Positions 37,762-48,433 of a stretch of DNA of 64,000 nt are shown here, one piece after another. The notes below the pieces were generated by a model that saw only the letters and a program-made list of their open reading frames with translations, did not search any database and was not told the DNA's origin. The DNA is from Mycolicibacterium aurum (GTDB lineage: Bacteria > Actinomycetota > Actinomycetes > Mycobacteriales > Mycobacteriaceae): positions 3,410,001 to 3,474,000 of the forward strand of contig LT549889.1 of assembly GCA_900078775.1 (NCBI GenBank), in the 5' to 3' direction. The number at the start of each line of letters is the position of its first letter. Position 1 is the first letter of the stretch. The position numbers and the translations under genes are program-made.

Positions 37762-38103
37762 GTGCCCACCACCCAGAATCGGCCGGCCCCAACCGGCCAA
37801 GAGTTCATCGCCATGCAGGCGAGTCCCGAATTCCAGGACTTGCGCAACCGGCTACGCAAGTTCGTATTCCCGATGACCGCGTTCTTCCTCGTCTGGTACG
37901 GCCTCTACGTCCTGCTGGGCGCGTTCGCCCACGACTTCATGGCCACCAAGGTGTTCGGCGACGTCAACCTCGGGCTGATCATCGGCCTCGGCCAGTTCCT
38001 GACGACGTTCGTCATCACCGGCCTGTACGTCCGATTCGCCAACCGTGAACTGGATCCGCGCGCCGCGGCCATCCGCGAAGAACTGGAAGGACCGGCCCAG
38101 TGA
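37762..38103 (+). CDS. DUF485 membrane protein
   Basis: 113 residues. After a polar N-terminus, FQDLRNRLRKFVFPMTAFFL begins the first of two transmembrane helices and LIIGLGQFLTTFVITGLYVR is the second, the standard DUF485 layout. DUF485 proteins almost always precede an ActP-type symporter and are regarded as its partner. GTG 37762 has AGGAG 6 bases upstream. The stop overlaps the symporter start by 4 bp (GTGA). Confidence 0.92.
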   Translation: MPTTQNRPAPTGQEFIAMQASPEFQDLRNRLRKFVFPMTAFFLVWYGLYVLLGAFAHDFMATKVFGDVNLGLIIGLGQFLTTFVITGLYVRFANRELDPRAAAIREELEGPAQ

Positions 38104-39743
38104 CAAGCCAAACAGTGAACTATCTGGCAGCGACCGACTCGGTCGGCAACCCGGTGGCGAACATGGCCATCTTCGGCCTGTTCGTCATCGTCACCATGAT
38201 CGTGGTGATCCGGGCCAGCAAGAAGAACGCCACCGCCGACGAGTTCTTCACCGGCGGCCGGGCCTTCTCCGGCCCGCAGAACGGCATCGCCATCGCCGGT
38301 GACTATCTGTCGGCCGCGAGCTTTTTGGGCATCGCCGGCGCCATCGCCGTCTATGGCTACGACGGCTTCCTCTACTCCATCGGCTTCCTGGTCGCCTGGC
38401 TGGTCGCGCTCCTGCTGGTCGCCGAATTGCTGCGCAACACAGGCAAATTCACCATGGCCGACGTGCTGAGCTTCCGGCTCAAGCAGCGCCCGGTCCGGCT
38501 GGCGGCGGCCACCACCACGCTGACGGTGTCGCTGTTCTACCTGCTGGCCCAGATGGCCGGCGCCGGCGGCCTGGTCGCACTCCTGATGAACATCAACAGC
38601 CGGGCCGGCCAGTCGCTGGTGATCGCCGTGGTCGGTGTGCTGATGATCGTCTACGTGCTCGTCGGCGGGATGAAGGGCACCACCTGGGTGCAGATCATCA
38701 AGGCCGTCCTGCTCATCGCGGGGGCCGGCTTCATGACCGTCATGGTGCTGACGAAGTTCGGTCTCAACTTCTCCGAGATCCTCACCTCCGCACAGGCCGC
38801 CATCTCCGGCGCCACCACCGAGGGCGTGGCCAGCCGCGACGTGCTCGCCCCCGGCGCCCAGTACGGCGGATCGCTGACCAGCCAGATCAACTTCATCTCG
38901 CTGGCGCTGGCGCTGGTGCTCGGCACCGCGGGCCTGCCGCACGTGCTGATGCGCTTCTACACGGTGCCCACCGCCAAGGAGGCGCGGCGCAGCGTGGTGT
39001 GGGCCATCGCCCTGATCGGCGCGTTCTACCTGTTCACCCTGGTGCTCGGGTACGGCGCGGCCGCCCTGGTCGGTCCGGACCGCATCCTCGGCGCCGCCGG
39101 TGGGGTGAACTCCGCGGCCCCGCTGCTGGCCCTGGAACTGGGCGGCGTGGTGCTGCTGGGCATCATCTCCGCGGTCGCGTTCGCCACCATCCTGGCGGTG
39201 GTCGCCGGCCTGACCATCACCGCGTCGGCCTCGTTCGCCCACGACGTGTACGCCTCGGTGCTCAAGTCGCACAAGGTGACCGAAGCCGAGCAGGTGCGGG
39301 TCTCCCGGATCACCGCGGTGGTGCTCGGCATCCTCGCGATCGGGCTCGGCATCCTGGCCAACGGCCAGAACATCGCGTTCCTGGTGGCGCTGGCCTTCGC
39401 CGTCGCCGCCGCGGCCAACCTGCCGACCATCGTGTACTCGCTGTACTGGAAGCGGTTCAACACCCGCGGCGCACTGTGGAGCATGTACGGCGGCCTGATC
39501 TCCACCATCGTGCTGATCGTGTTCTCCCCGGCGGTGTCCGGCACCAAGACCGCGATGATCCCCGGCGCGGACTTCGCCTGGTTCCCGCTGGCCAACCCGG
39601 GCATCGTGTCCATCCCGCTGGCCTTCGCGCTCGGCATCATCGGCACGCTGACCTCCAAGGACACCGGCGATCCGGCGGTCAACGCGGAGATGGAGGTCCG
39701 GTCGCTGACCGGGGTGGGTGCGGAGAAGGCGGTCGCGCACTAA
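38100..39743 (+). CDS. ActP/MctC-like cation:monocarboxylate symporter
   Basis: 547-residue SSS-family carrier, closest in pattern to acetate permease ActP and corynebacterial MctC, which import acetate, propionate and pyruvate. Conserved blocks: NGIAIAGDYLSAASFLGIAG, LAQMAGAGGLVALLMNI, AGLPHVLMRFYTVPTAKEAR and ANLPTIVYSLYWKRF. About thirteen transmembrane helices. Translationally coupled to the DUF485 gene. Two symporters with a LytS/LytTR pair in one locus suggest carboxylate-inducible uptake. Confidence 0.92.
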   Translation: MTSQTVNYLAATDSVGNPVANMAIFGLFVIVTMIVVIRASKKNATADEFFTGGRAFSGPQNGIAIAGDYLSAASFLGIAGAIAVYGYDGFLYSIGFLVAWLVALLLVAELLRNTGKFTMADVLSFRLKQRPVRLAAATTTLTVSLFYLLAQMAGAGGLVALLMNINSRAGQSLVIAVVGVLMIVYVLVGGMKGTTWVQIIKAVLLIAGAGFMTVMVLTKFGLNFSEILTSAQAAISGATTEGVASRDVLAPGAQYGGSLTSQINFISLALALVLGTAGLPHVLMRFYTVPTAKEARRSVVWAIALIGAFYLFTLVLGYGAAALVGPDRILGAAGGVNSAAPLLALELGGVVLLGIISAVAFATILAVVAGLTITASASFAHDVYASVLKSHKVTEAEQVRVSRITAVVLGILAIGLGILANGQNIAFLVALAFAVAAAANLPTIVYSLYWKRFNTRGALWSMYGGLISTIVLIVFSPAVSGTKTAMIPGADFAWFPLANPGIVSIPLAFALGIIGTLTSKDTGDPAVNAEMEVRSLTGVGAEKAVAH

Positions 39744-39773
39744 CCGCACGCGGATTAAACAGGGCCGGCGGCG

Positions 39774-40982
39774 ATGTTGTTCACACCCGTGAACCATCGC
39801 CGCCGGTCCTTCGCATTCGCCGCCCTGGCCTACGCCTTCGCCGCCACCATGATCGGCACGACGCTCCCGACGCCGATGTACGCGCTGTACGCCGAGCAGA
39901 TGGACTTCGCGGTGGTCACCACCACAGTCATCTTCGCGGTGTACGCGGTCGGGGTGCTCACCGCGCTGCTGATCGCCGGCGGCTGGTCGGATGCGATCGG
40001 GCGGCGGCCGATGCTGTTGGCCGGGTTGGGTTTCGCCCTCGCCAGCTCCACCCTGTTCCTGTTCGCCGACAGCATCGCGCTGCTGCTGCTCGGCCGGCTG
40101 CTGTCCGGACTGTCGGCGGGCATCTTCACCGGCACCGCGACCGCCGCGGTCGTCGAATCGGTGGCCCCGGACCGGCGCGGGCTGGCCGCCACCGTCGCCA
40201 CCATCGCCAACGTCGGCGGTCTGGGCAGCGGCCCGGTGCTGGCCGGACTGCTGGTGCAGTACGCCCCGCACCCGCTGATGCTGTCGTTCGTCGTGCACAT
40301 CGTGTTGGCGCTGCTCGCGGTGCCCGCCGTATTGCTCGCGCCGGAGACCTCCGGCCGAACCGGCCGCATCGCCGTGCAGCGGCTGTCGGTTCCGGCCGAG
40401 GTGCGCCCGGTGTTCCTGACCGCGGCCACCGCCGCGTTCGCCGGGTTCGCGGTGATGGGCCTGTTCACCTCGGTGGCCCCGTCCTTCGTGGCCGGGGTGA
40501 TCGGAATCGGCAGCCATGCCGTCGCCGGCGCGGTGGCGGGGTCGATCTTCGTGGCCTCGGCCGTCGCGCAGCTGATCGGCCGGCACATCCCGCCGGCCCG
40601 CGCCGTCGCCGCGGGCTGCGTGCTTCTGGTGGCCGGCATGGTGATTCTGGGTGCGGCGCTGGCCTTTTCGTCGTTACCCGGCATGCTGGCCGCCGCGCTG
40701 GTGGCGGGCACCGGGCAGGGCGTCAGCTTCAGCCGGGGTCTGGCCTCGGTGGTGGAGAAGGTGCCGACGGCGCAGCGCGGCGAGGTCAGCTCCACCTATT
40801 TCGTGGTCGGCTACGTGGCGATCTCGGTGCCGGTGGTCGGGGTCGGCCTGGCCGCCCAGGCCTGGGGGCTGCGCACCGCGGGGGTGAGCTTCGCCGCCGC
40901 GGTCGGGGTGCTGGCGCTGATCTGCCTGGCCGCCATCCTGGTCCAGGAGCACCGGCCGACCGCGCTGAGCGGTTCCCGCTAA
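39774..40982 (+). CDS. Major facilitator superfamily transporter
   Basis: 402 residues, 12 predicted helices. The loop 2-3 MFS motif is visible as GGWSDAIGRRPMLLAG, and GRLLSGLSAGIFTGTA matches motif B of drug/proton antiporters; PDRRGLAATVATIANVGGLGSGPVLAG is motif C-like (in two parts). Probably an exporter of a small hydrophobic compound. 30 bp after the symporter, so read-through is possible. The start (ATG 39774) lacks a good Shine-Dalgarno; GTG 39789 is an alternative. Its TAA shares four bases with the stop of the opposing DUF5302 gene. Confidence 0.87.
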   Translation: MLFTPVNHRRRSFAFAALAYAFAATMIGTTLPTPMYALYAEQMDFAVVTTTVIFAVYAVGVLTALLIAGGWSDAIGRRPMLLAGLGFALASSTLFLFADSIALLLLGRLLSGLSAGIFTGTATAAVVESVAPDRRGLAATVATIANVGGLGSGPVLAGLLVQYAPHPLMLSFVVHIVLALLAVPAVLLAPETSGRTGRIAVQRLSVPAEVRPVFLTAATAAFAGFAVMGLFTSVAPSFVAGVIGIGSHAVAGAVAGSIFVASAVAQLIGRHIPPARAVAAGCVLLVAGMVILGAALAFSSLPGMLAAALVAGTGQGVSFSRGLASVVEKVPTAQRGEVSSTYFVVGYVAISVPVVGVGLAAQAWGLRTAGVSFAAAVGVLALICLAAILVQEHRPTALSGSR

Positions 40983-41152
40983 CCGCTCTTGCGGCGGAAC
41001 TCCCGGCGGCTGTTGTCCGCGGCGCCGTGGGCCCGGGACTGCTTGCGACCGCCGTCGGCGTGCGATGCCCCGGCGGTGGCCTGCGCATTCTTCCGTTCCA
41101 GGGCCTCCCGGAACTTACGCTTGCTGTCGTCTTCCGGTGTCTTATCGGCCAT
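40979..41152 (-). CDS. DUF5302 small basic protein
   Basis: 57 residues, highly charged: MADKTPEDDSKRKFREALER, then KNAQATAGASHADGG and a C-terminal SRREFRRKSG. It matches the actinobacterial DUF5302 family in length and in the FREALERK start and FRRKSG end. No membrane segment; predicted to be largely helical or disordered. ATG 41152; the stop overlaps the MFS gene stop in a shared CTAA (40979-40982). Function unknown. Confidence 0.85.
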   Translation of the reverse strand: MADKTPEDDSKRKFREALERKNAQATAGASHADGGRKQSRAHGAADNSRREFRRKSG

Positions 41153-41200
41153 GGGGCCAGCGTAGCCCCACGCGCCCGATATTCCTCGCGCAAGCGCTCG

Positions 41201-43210
<2,010 letters not shown>

Positions 43211-43214
<4 letters not shown>

Positions 43215-44671
43215 ACCCCGACCGGAACCGCGCTGGCGAACCGCAGCCCGGGATCGGTGACCGGGCCGTCGCGCAGCACCCGGGCGTCGACGGTGTAGTT
43301 CATCGTCATCTGCCACGGACCGCGCACGCCCTGGCGCGGGATCTCGTCGATGGCGCGCTGCACATAACCGGCGGCGAAGTCCAGCAGTGGTTTGGTGGGC
43401 ATCACCGGTTCGTCGAGTTCCGGTCGGACGTGGGTGAATCCGTACTCGTCCATGTGGGTGAGCAGCCGGCAGAAGTGCTCGCACAGCAGCCCGACCTTGA
43501 GCGTCCAGGACGAGTTGGTGTAGCCGAACGCGAAGGCGAAGTTCGGCACCCCGGAGAGCATGATGCCCTTGTAGGCGACGGTCTGTGCGAAGTCGACCGG
43601 TTCCCCATCCACCGTGAGCGTCATGCCGCCGAACAGCTGGACGTTCAATCCCGTTGCGGTGACGATGATGTCGGCGTCGAGCTCGCGGCCGGATTCCAGC
43701 AGCACGCCGGTCTCGGTGAAGGTCGCGATCCGGTCGGTGACCACCGAGGCGCTGCCATTGCTGATCGCGTCGAACAGGTCGGCGTCGGGTACCGCGCACA
43801 GCCGCTGATCCCACGGGTTGTACCGCGGGCTGAAGTGTTCGTCGACCGGGTACCCGTCCGGCAGCTTGGCGGCGTTCACCCGCCGGATCAGCCACCGCGC
43901 CGCGGCCGGATATCTCTGGCAGAAGGTGTACACCGCACGCTGTTTGGCGATGTTCTTGCGGCGCGCCAGTGCGTAGCCACGGTCCTCGCCGAGCAGTCGG
44001 CGGGCCGTGTTCGCGAAGCCGTCCTTGGCGGGCACCGGCAGGACGTAGGTCGGTGAGCGCTGCAGCATGGTCACGTGCCCGGCCGTCTTCGCCATCGAGG
44101 GCACCAGCGTCACCGCGGTGGCGCCGCTGCCGATGATCAACACCTTCTTGCCGGTGTAGTCCAGGTCCTCGGGCCAGTGCTGCGGGTGCACGATCTGCCC
44201 GGTGAACCGGTCACGGCCGGGGAACTCCGGGGTGAAGCCCTGGTCGTAGCGGTAGTAGCCGCCGGCGCAGAACAGCCAGTTCGCGCTGAACCGGAGCAGT
44301 TCCCCGTCGTGCTCGACGTCGACGACCCAGCGGGCGTCGGCACTGCTCCAGGCCGCGCCGATGACCCGGTGGTGGAACCGGATGCGGGAGTCGATGCCGT
44401 TCTCGGCCACGGTCTCGCGCAGGTAGTCCAGGATCTTGTCGGCGGTGGCGATGGCGTGTTCGTCGCGCCACGGCTTGAACTCGTAGCCGAAGGTGTGCAG
44501 ATCGGAGTCGGAGCGAATTCCCGGGTAGCGGAACAGATCCCAGGTACCGCCGGTCGCACCGCGGGACTCCAGGATGGTGTAGCTGCGGCCCGGGTGGTCG
44601 CGCTGTAGGTAGTAGGCGGCCCCGATCCCGGAGATCCCGGCTCCGACGATCAACACGTCAACTGATTCCAT
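43211..44671 (-). CDS. EthA/MymA-like flavin-containing Baeyer-Villiger monooxygenase
   Basis: 486-residue FAD/NADPH monooxygenase. GAGISGIGAAYYL (about 10-22) binds FAD, GGTWDLFRYPGIRSDSDLHT is the group signature, HPQHWPEDLDYTGKKVLIIG leads to the NADPH site GSGATAVTL, and the C-terminus GLRFASAVPVGV resembles EthA. EthA activates ethionamide and oxidises ketones; MymA acts on envelope lipids. This protein sits between the two in sequence, so it should not be called EthA without phylogeny. AGGAG precedes ATG 44671. Divergent from a PucR-type regulator with a perfect palindrome between, unlike ethA/ethR, whose regulator is TetR-type. Confidence 0.9.
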
Positions 44672-44759
44672 GGCCTGCTCCTGTCCACTTTCGATGTATC
44701 GATGGTCGCGCCCCCAGCGATGCGTCAGCCAGGTCAGAACATCCCGATTCGGCACTGTT

Positions 44760-44778
44760 GTGGTGCACAGTGCACCAC
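44760..44778. promoter_or_regulatory. 19-bp perfect palindrome in the monooxygenase/regulator intergenic region
   Basis: GTGGTGCACAGTGCACCAC has 9-bp arms around a single central A. It lies 88 bp upstream of the monooxygenase start and 17 bp before the regulator start, so a protein bound here could affect both genes. Strong operator candidate for the PucR-type regulator encoded at 44796, by position. Confidence 0.6.
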
Positions 44779-44795
44779 CGGCCTAGGGTGGGGCG

Positions 44796-45995
44796 ATGGC
44801 CGGTGAACTGCCCTCGCCCCGAGTTCGGGAGTTGATCCGGCAGTGCGCGCAGATCGTGGTCAACGCCCGCCCGGAGTGGCTCGACGAACTCGACCAGGCG
44901 GTGCTGTCGGCAAACCCGAAGATCGCCGCCGACCCGGAGCTGGCCGCCGCGGTGAGCCGCAGCAACCGGGCCAATCTGTTCTTCTGGGGCACCGCCAACG
45001 TCCGCGACCCGGGCGCCCCGGTCCCGCCGAACACCGGACCGGAGCCGCTGACCATCGCCCGCGAGCTGGTGCGCCGCGGTGTCGATGCGTTTCCGCTCGA
45101 TTCCTACCGGGTCGGCGAGGGCGTGGCCTGGCGGCGGCTGATGGAGATCGCCTTCGAGCTGACCTCCGACCCGGCCGAGCTGCACGACCTGCTGCAGGCC
45201 TGCTCGAGGTCGATCAGCGCGTTCGTCGATGCGACGCTGGCCGGCATCGCCGCCCAGATCGAGCTGGAGCGCGACGAATTGACCCGCGGCAGCCTGGCCG
45301 AACGGCGCGAGACCGTCACCCTGCTGCTCGAGGGCGCTCCGATCCCGCGGGACCGCGCCGAGCACCGGCTCGGGTACGCGCTGACCGGCCCGCACACCGC
45401 CGCGGTCCTCTGGACCGACAGCCCCGGCGCGGATCTGACCCACCTGGACCGGGCCGCGGAGGCGGTCGGCCGGGCCGGCGGCGGACGGCCGTTGAGTGTG
45501 CTGGCCAGCAGCGCGACCCGCTGGGTCTGGACGCCGGGCGTCGTCGACGTCGGCGCGGTGATCGCCGCGCTCGCCCGGCTCGACGTGCGGGTCGCCCTCG
45601 GTACCGCCGGGGACGGGGTGGACGGTTTCCGGCGCAGCCACGTCGAGGCCATCACCACCCAGCAGATGATGGCGCGGCTGCACTCCCCGCAACAGGTCGC
45701 ACAGTTCACCGAGGTGCAGCTGGTCTCGCTGATCACCGCCGATCCGGACCGGGCGAGCGAGTTCGTCGACCGGGTGCTGGGCGACTTCGCCGCAGCCGGA
45801 CCCGAATTACAGGATGCGGTAAGGGTATTCGTGGCCAGCCAGTGCAATGCGTCGCGCGCAGCGGCCCGGCTCTACACACACCGCAACACCCTGCTGCGCC
45901 GGCTGGCCCGCGCCGACGAACTGCTGCCCGCGCCGCTGGCCCAGTGCAGTGTGGATGTGGCGGTGGCGCTGGACGTGCTGCGCTGGACCGGTTGA
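44796..45995 (+). CDS. PucR/CdaR-type helix-turn-helix regulator
   Basis: 399 residues. The N-terminal helical part (about 1-170) includes ARPEWLDELDQAVLSANPKI, the middle (about 190-290) is GGDEF-like but degenerate, and the C-terminal PucR helix-turn-helix is visible as QCNASRAAARLYTHRNTLLR. Such proteins often control divergent catabolic genes in response to a substrate. The divergent monooxygenase at 44671 is the likely target. ATG 44796 stands 17 bp after the palindrome; no good Shine-Dalgarno, so a short leader is possible. Confidence 0.85.
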   Translation: MAGELPSPRVRELIRQCAQIVVNARPEWLDELDQAVLSANPKIAADPELAAAVSRSNRANLFFWGTANVRDPGAPVPPNTGPEPLTIARELVRRGVDAFPLDSYRVGEGVAWRRLMEIAFELTSDPAELHDLLQACSRSISAFVDATLAGIAAQIELERDELTRGSLAERRETVTLLLEGAPIPRDRAEHRLGYALTGPHTAAVLWTDSPGADLTHLDRAAEAVGRAGGGRPLSVLASSATRWVWTPGVVDVGAVIAALARLDVRVALGTAGDGVDGFRRSHVEAITTQQMMARLHSPQQVAQFTEVQLVSLITADPDRASEFVDRVLGDFAAAGPELQDAVRVFVASQCNASRAAARLYTHRNTLLRRLARADELLPAPLAQCSVDVAVALDVLRWTG

Positions 45996-46000
45996 CCGGC

Positions 46001-46366
46001 TCAGTCGAAAGCGGCGTCGATGTAGCGCAGCGCCTCGGCCTTACCCAGCCCCTGCGCCCGGGCCGTCTCGGCGAACGAATGCGCGGCGGTGGCCATCGCA
46101 TTGTCGGCGGGGTCGACGCTGGCCACGAAAGTGCCGAACCGGCCCCGGGTTTCGAGCACTCCGGCGGACTCCAGCTCGCGGTAGGCCCGGGCCACCGTGT
46201 TCACCGCCAGACCGAGTTGGCCGGCCAGGTCGCGCACCGTCGGCAGCCGGGTGCCGGGTGTGAGGCGGCCGTCGCGCACCCCGTCGATGATCTGTGTCCG
46301 CAATTGATCGAACAGCGGGGTTCCGGCCCGCTGATCCAGCCGTACCCACTCCCCCAGACCTCCCAC
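46001..46366 (-). CDS. GntR-family regulator (YtrA type, Rv1152-like)
   Basis: 121 residues, essentially one GntR winged helix (about 10-78: [39 protein letters not shown]) plus a short helical tail, the YtrA subfamily plan. The GTG at 46366 is preferred since the open frame upstream runs antisense through the sirtuin gene. The regulator and sirtuin are divergent with 36 bp between starts, as Rv1152/Rv1151c in M. tuberculosis. Effector unknown. Confidence 0.88.
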   Translation of the reverse strand: MGGLGEWVRLDQRAGTPLFDQLRTQIIDGVRDGRLTPGTRLPTVRDLAGQLGLAVNTVARAYRELESAGVLETRGRFGTFVASVDPADNAMATAAHSFAETARAQGLGKAEALRYIDAAFD

Positions 46367-46402
46367 GTGCCCAGTATGTCGCACGCAGGATAGTTTGGTC
46401 AG

Positions 46403-47116
46403 GTGCGAGTGACGTTGCTGAGCGGTGCGGGCATGTCCGCCGAGAGCGGTGTGCCCACGTTCCGCGATGTCGAGACCGGTCTGTGGGCGCACGTCGACCC
46501 CTACGAGATCTCCAGCAGCGACGGCTGGCAGCGGCACCCGGAACGGGTGTGGGCCTGGTACCTGTGGCGGCACTACATGATGAGCGGGGTCGATCCGAAC
46601 CCCGGGCATCTGGCGGTGGCGGCCTGGGAGGATTTCGCCGAGGTGCACGTGGTCACCCAGAACGTGGACAACCTGCACGAGCGGGCCGGCAGCAGCCGGG
46701 TCTACCACGTGCACGGCAGCCTGTTCGAGTTCCGCTGCGATCGCTGCCAGGCGCCCTACACCGGCGAGCTGCCCGCCATGCCGGAGCCGGTCGAGGTCGT
46801 GGATCCGCCGCACTGCTCGTGCGGCGGGCTGATCCGGCCCGATGTGGTGTGGTTCGGTGAGGGTCTGCCCGACGACGCCTGGGACGCGTCGGTGCAGGCC
46901 GTCGCCAAGGCCGATCTGGTGATCGTGGTCGGCACATCCTCGGTGGTCTACCCGGCTGCCGGGCTGCCGGAGGCCGCGCTGACCGCCGGAATCCCGGTGA
47001 TCGAGGTGAACCCGCAGGAGACACCGCTGTCGGCGTCCGCCACCGCGGTGGTGCGGGAGCCCTCGGCGACCGCGCTGCCCAAGCTGCTGCAGCGGCTGCC
47101 CGAACTGCTGCGCTGA
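46403..47116 (+). CDS. NAD-dependent protein deacylase (sirtuin, Rv1151c-like)
   Basis: 237-residue class III sirtuin. NAD-binding [15 protein letters not shown] (about 8-22), [12 protein letters not shown], the catalytic His in [10 protein letters not shown] (about 108), a zinc site with CDRCQ and CSCGG, and [15 protein letters not shown]. The position of the tyrosine and arginine that define class III (desuccinylase-like) sirtuins, WYLWRHYMM near 52-60, suggests it may remove acidic acyl groups as well as acetyl. In mycobacteria the homologue deacetylates acetyl-CoA synthetase and other proteins. GTG start. Its targets could include enzymes fed by the nearby acetate-type symporters (inference). 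Confidence 0.92.
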   Translation: MRVTLLSGAGMSAESGVPTFRDVETGLWAHVDPYEISSSDGWQRHPERVWAWYLWRHYMMSGVDPNPGHLAVAAWEDFAEVHVVTQNVDNLHERAGSSRVYHVHGSLFEFRCDRCQAPYTGELPAMPEPVEVVDPPHCSCGGLIRPDVVWFGEGLPDDAWDASVQAVAKADLVIVVGTSSVVYPAAGLPEAALTAGIPVIEVNPQETPLSASATAVVREPSATALPKLLQRLPELLR

Positions 47117-47117
47117 G

Positions 47118-47747
47118 CTACCGGCGGACCGCCCGGCCGAGGGCGACCTCGGTGACCGGCAGCGGCGCCCACGCCGGCATCGCCTTTTCGCGGCGGGCCG
47201 TGGCCACCGAGAAACCGGCCCCGGTGATCGACGCCTCGGTGTTGCGGTGGGTGTGGCAATTGCCGAACAGCCTCGGCCACACCGTCGCATCGGCCGCCTT
47301 CTGCAGCGCCGCGCGCGCCCCGACCCCGGCCACGTGTTCCAGATAGCGCAGCTCACCGCCCGGTTTGAGCATTGAATACAGTTGGCGCACAACGCTATCG
47401 GGATCGTCGACCGAGCACAGGACCAACGAGCACACCACGGCGTCGAACGCCTGATCCTCCTCGAAGTCCTCGATCGCGGTAGTGCTGACCACCACCGGCA
47501 CCGGGGCGGTGCGGGCGGCCTCGCGAGCCACCTCGGCGAGGTGGCGTTCGGGTTCCAGGGCGACCACCTCGGTGACACCGGCCGGGTAATGCGCGAAGTT
47601 GGTGCCGGTGCCGGCGCCGACCTCCAGCACCCGCCCGGTGAGGCCGGCCAGGTTGGCCGTCCGCAGCCGGCGCAGGGCTTCCGGTTCATGCCCGGACAGC
47701 GCGATCCACACCCGGGCGAAGAAGGGGTTGTTCACGAGATCACTCAT
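47118..47747 (-). CDS. Class I SAM-dependent methyltransferase (Rv1147-like)
   Basis: 209 residues. The SAM motif I is [18 protein letters not shown] (about 38-55); motif [35 protein letters not shown] follows. The C-terminal [18 protein letters not shown] is typical of phospholipid- or ubiquinone-type methyltransferases related to PmtA. AAGGAGCG precedes the ATG at 47747. It overlaps the TetR stop by 8 bp and so forms the end of the MMPL-TetR-methyltransferase operon. Substrate unknown; a lipid handled by the transporter is a reasonable guess. Confidence 0.88.
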   Translation of the reverse strand: MSDLVNNPFFARVWIALSGHEPEALRRLRTANLAGLTGRVLEVGAGTGTNFAHYPAGVTEVVALEPERHLAEVAREAARTAPVPVVVSTTAIEDFEEDQAFDAVVCSLVLCSVDDPDSVVRQLYSMLKPGGELRYLEHVAGVGARAALQKAADATVWPRLFGNCHTHRNTEASITGAGFSVATARREKAMPAWAPLPVTEVALGRAVRR

Positions 47748-48432
47748 CGCTGCGCTCCTTGAGTTTCGAGAGTTTCTCGACAGCTTCGGCGGGTGCGAGG
47801 TCGGCGCCGAGGTAGCCGGTGACGATGTGTCCACAGGCTATCGACCGCAGCACCCGATCGGCGAACTCTTCGGCATCTCCCCACGGCAGATAGGGCTTGG
47901 CGATCAGCAGCGCCGCGACACCGTGCGCGGCCGTCCACAATTCCAGCGCGGCGGCGGTGGAATCCCCACGCGGATAGACGCCCTCGTCCATCAACTGCTC
48001 GATCGTCGCGCGCATGTGCTGGAACGCCGAACTGGCCAGGGTCAGATCCACATCGCTGTCGGGCCGGCCCTCCCCCATGGTCGCGATGCGGTACAGCTCC
48101 GGGGTCTGCCGGGCGAACCGCACGTAGGCCAGCCCCTGGGCGCGCAGCACCTCGATGGACGAGGTCTGTTCGGCGGCGACCCGCTGCATCTGTTCGTCGA
48201 GCCGCTCGAAGTACCGGGCGCAGACGGCGTCGAGCAGCGCGTCCTTGTCGGCGAAGTGCAGGTAGATCGACGGCGAGGTCACCCCCACCCGCTGGGCCAC
48301 CGCGCGGATCGCCACCGCCTTGGCCTGCCCGGTCTCCAGCAGCAACTCGGTGGCGGCATCGAGGATCTCATCGCGTAACTGTTCGCCGGAGCCCCGCGCG
48401 GCTCTGCGGCGTTTGGGTGCGGGGGCGGACAC
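47740..48432 (-). CDS. TetR-family regulator
   Basis: 230 residues. N-terminal TetR helix-turn-helix at about 20-65 (LRDEILDAATELLLETG, AIRAVAQRVGVTSPSIYLHF), then a ligand domain with a WHG-type C-terminal region (ELWTAAHGVAALLI). The GTG at 48432 lies 1 bp after the transporter stop; the stop overlaps the methyltransferase start. The likely operator is the dyad just upstream of the transporter at 50712-50724, making this an auto-regulated efflux or lipid-export operon (inference). Confidence 0.9.
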   Translation of the reverse strand: MSAPAPKRRRAARGSGEQLRDEILDAATELLLETGQAKAVAIRAVAQRVGVTSPSIYLHFADKDALLDAVCARYFERLDEQMQRVAAEQTSSIEVLRAQGLAYVRFARQTPELYRIATMGEGRPDSDVDLTLASSAFQHMRATIEQLMDEGVYPRGDSTAAALELWTAAHGVAALLIAKPYLPWGDAEEFADRVLRSIACGHIVTGYLGADLAPAEAVEKLSKLKERSDE

Positions 48433-48433
48433 G

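Noticed and set aside
37905..40586. Very long minus-strand open frame opposite the symporter and MFS genes
   Set aside because: Its protein is almost all His, Gln, Arg, Gly and Asp, the usual shadow of a GC-rich coding strand; the plus-strand genes in the same place have clear families.
44672..44755. Longer N-terminus for the monooxygenase starting at 44755
   Set aside because: Extra residues (MPNRDVLTWLTHRW...) have no family counterpart, while AGGAG precedes ATG 44671 and MESVDVLIVGAGISG is the expected start.
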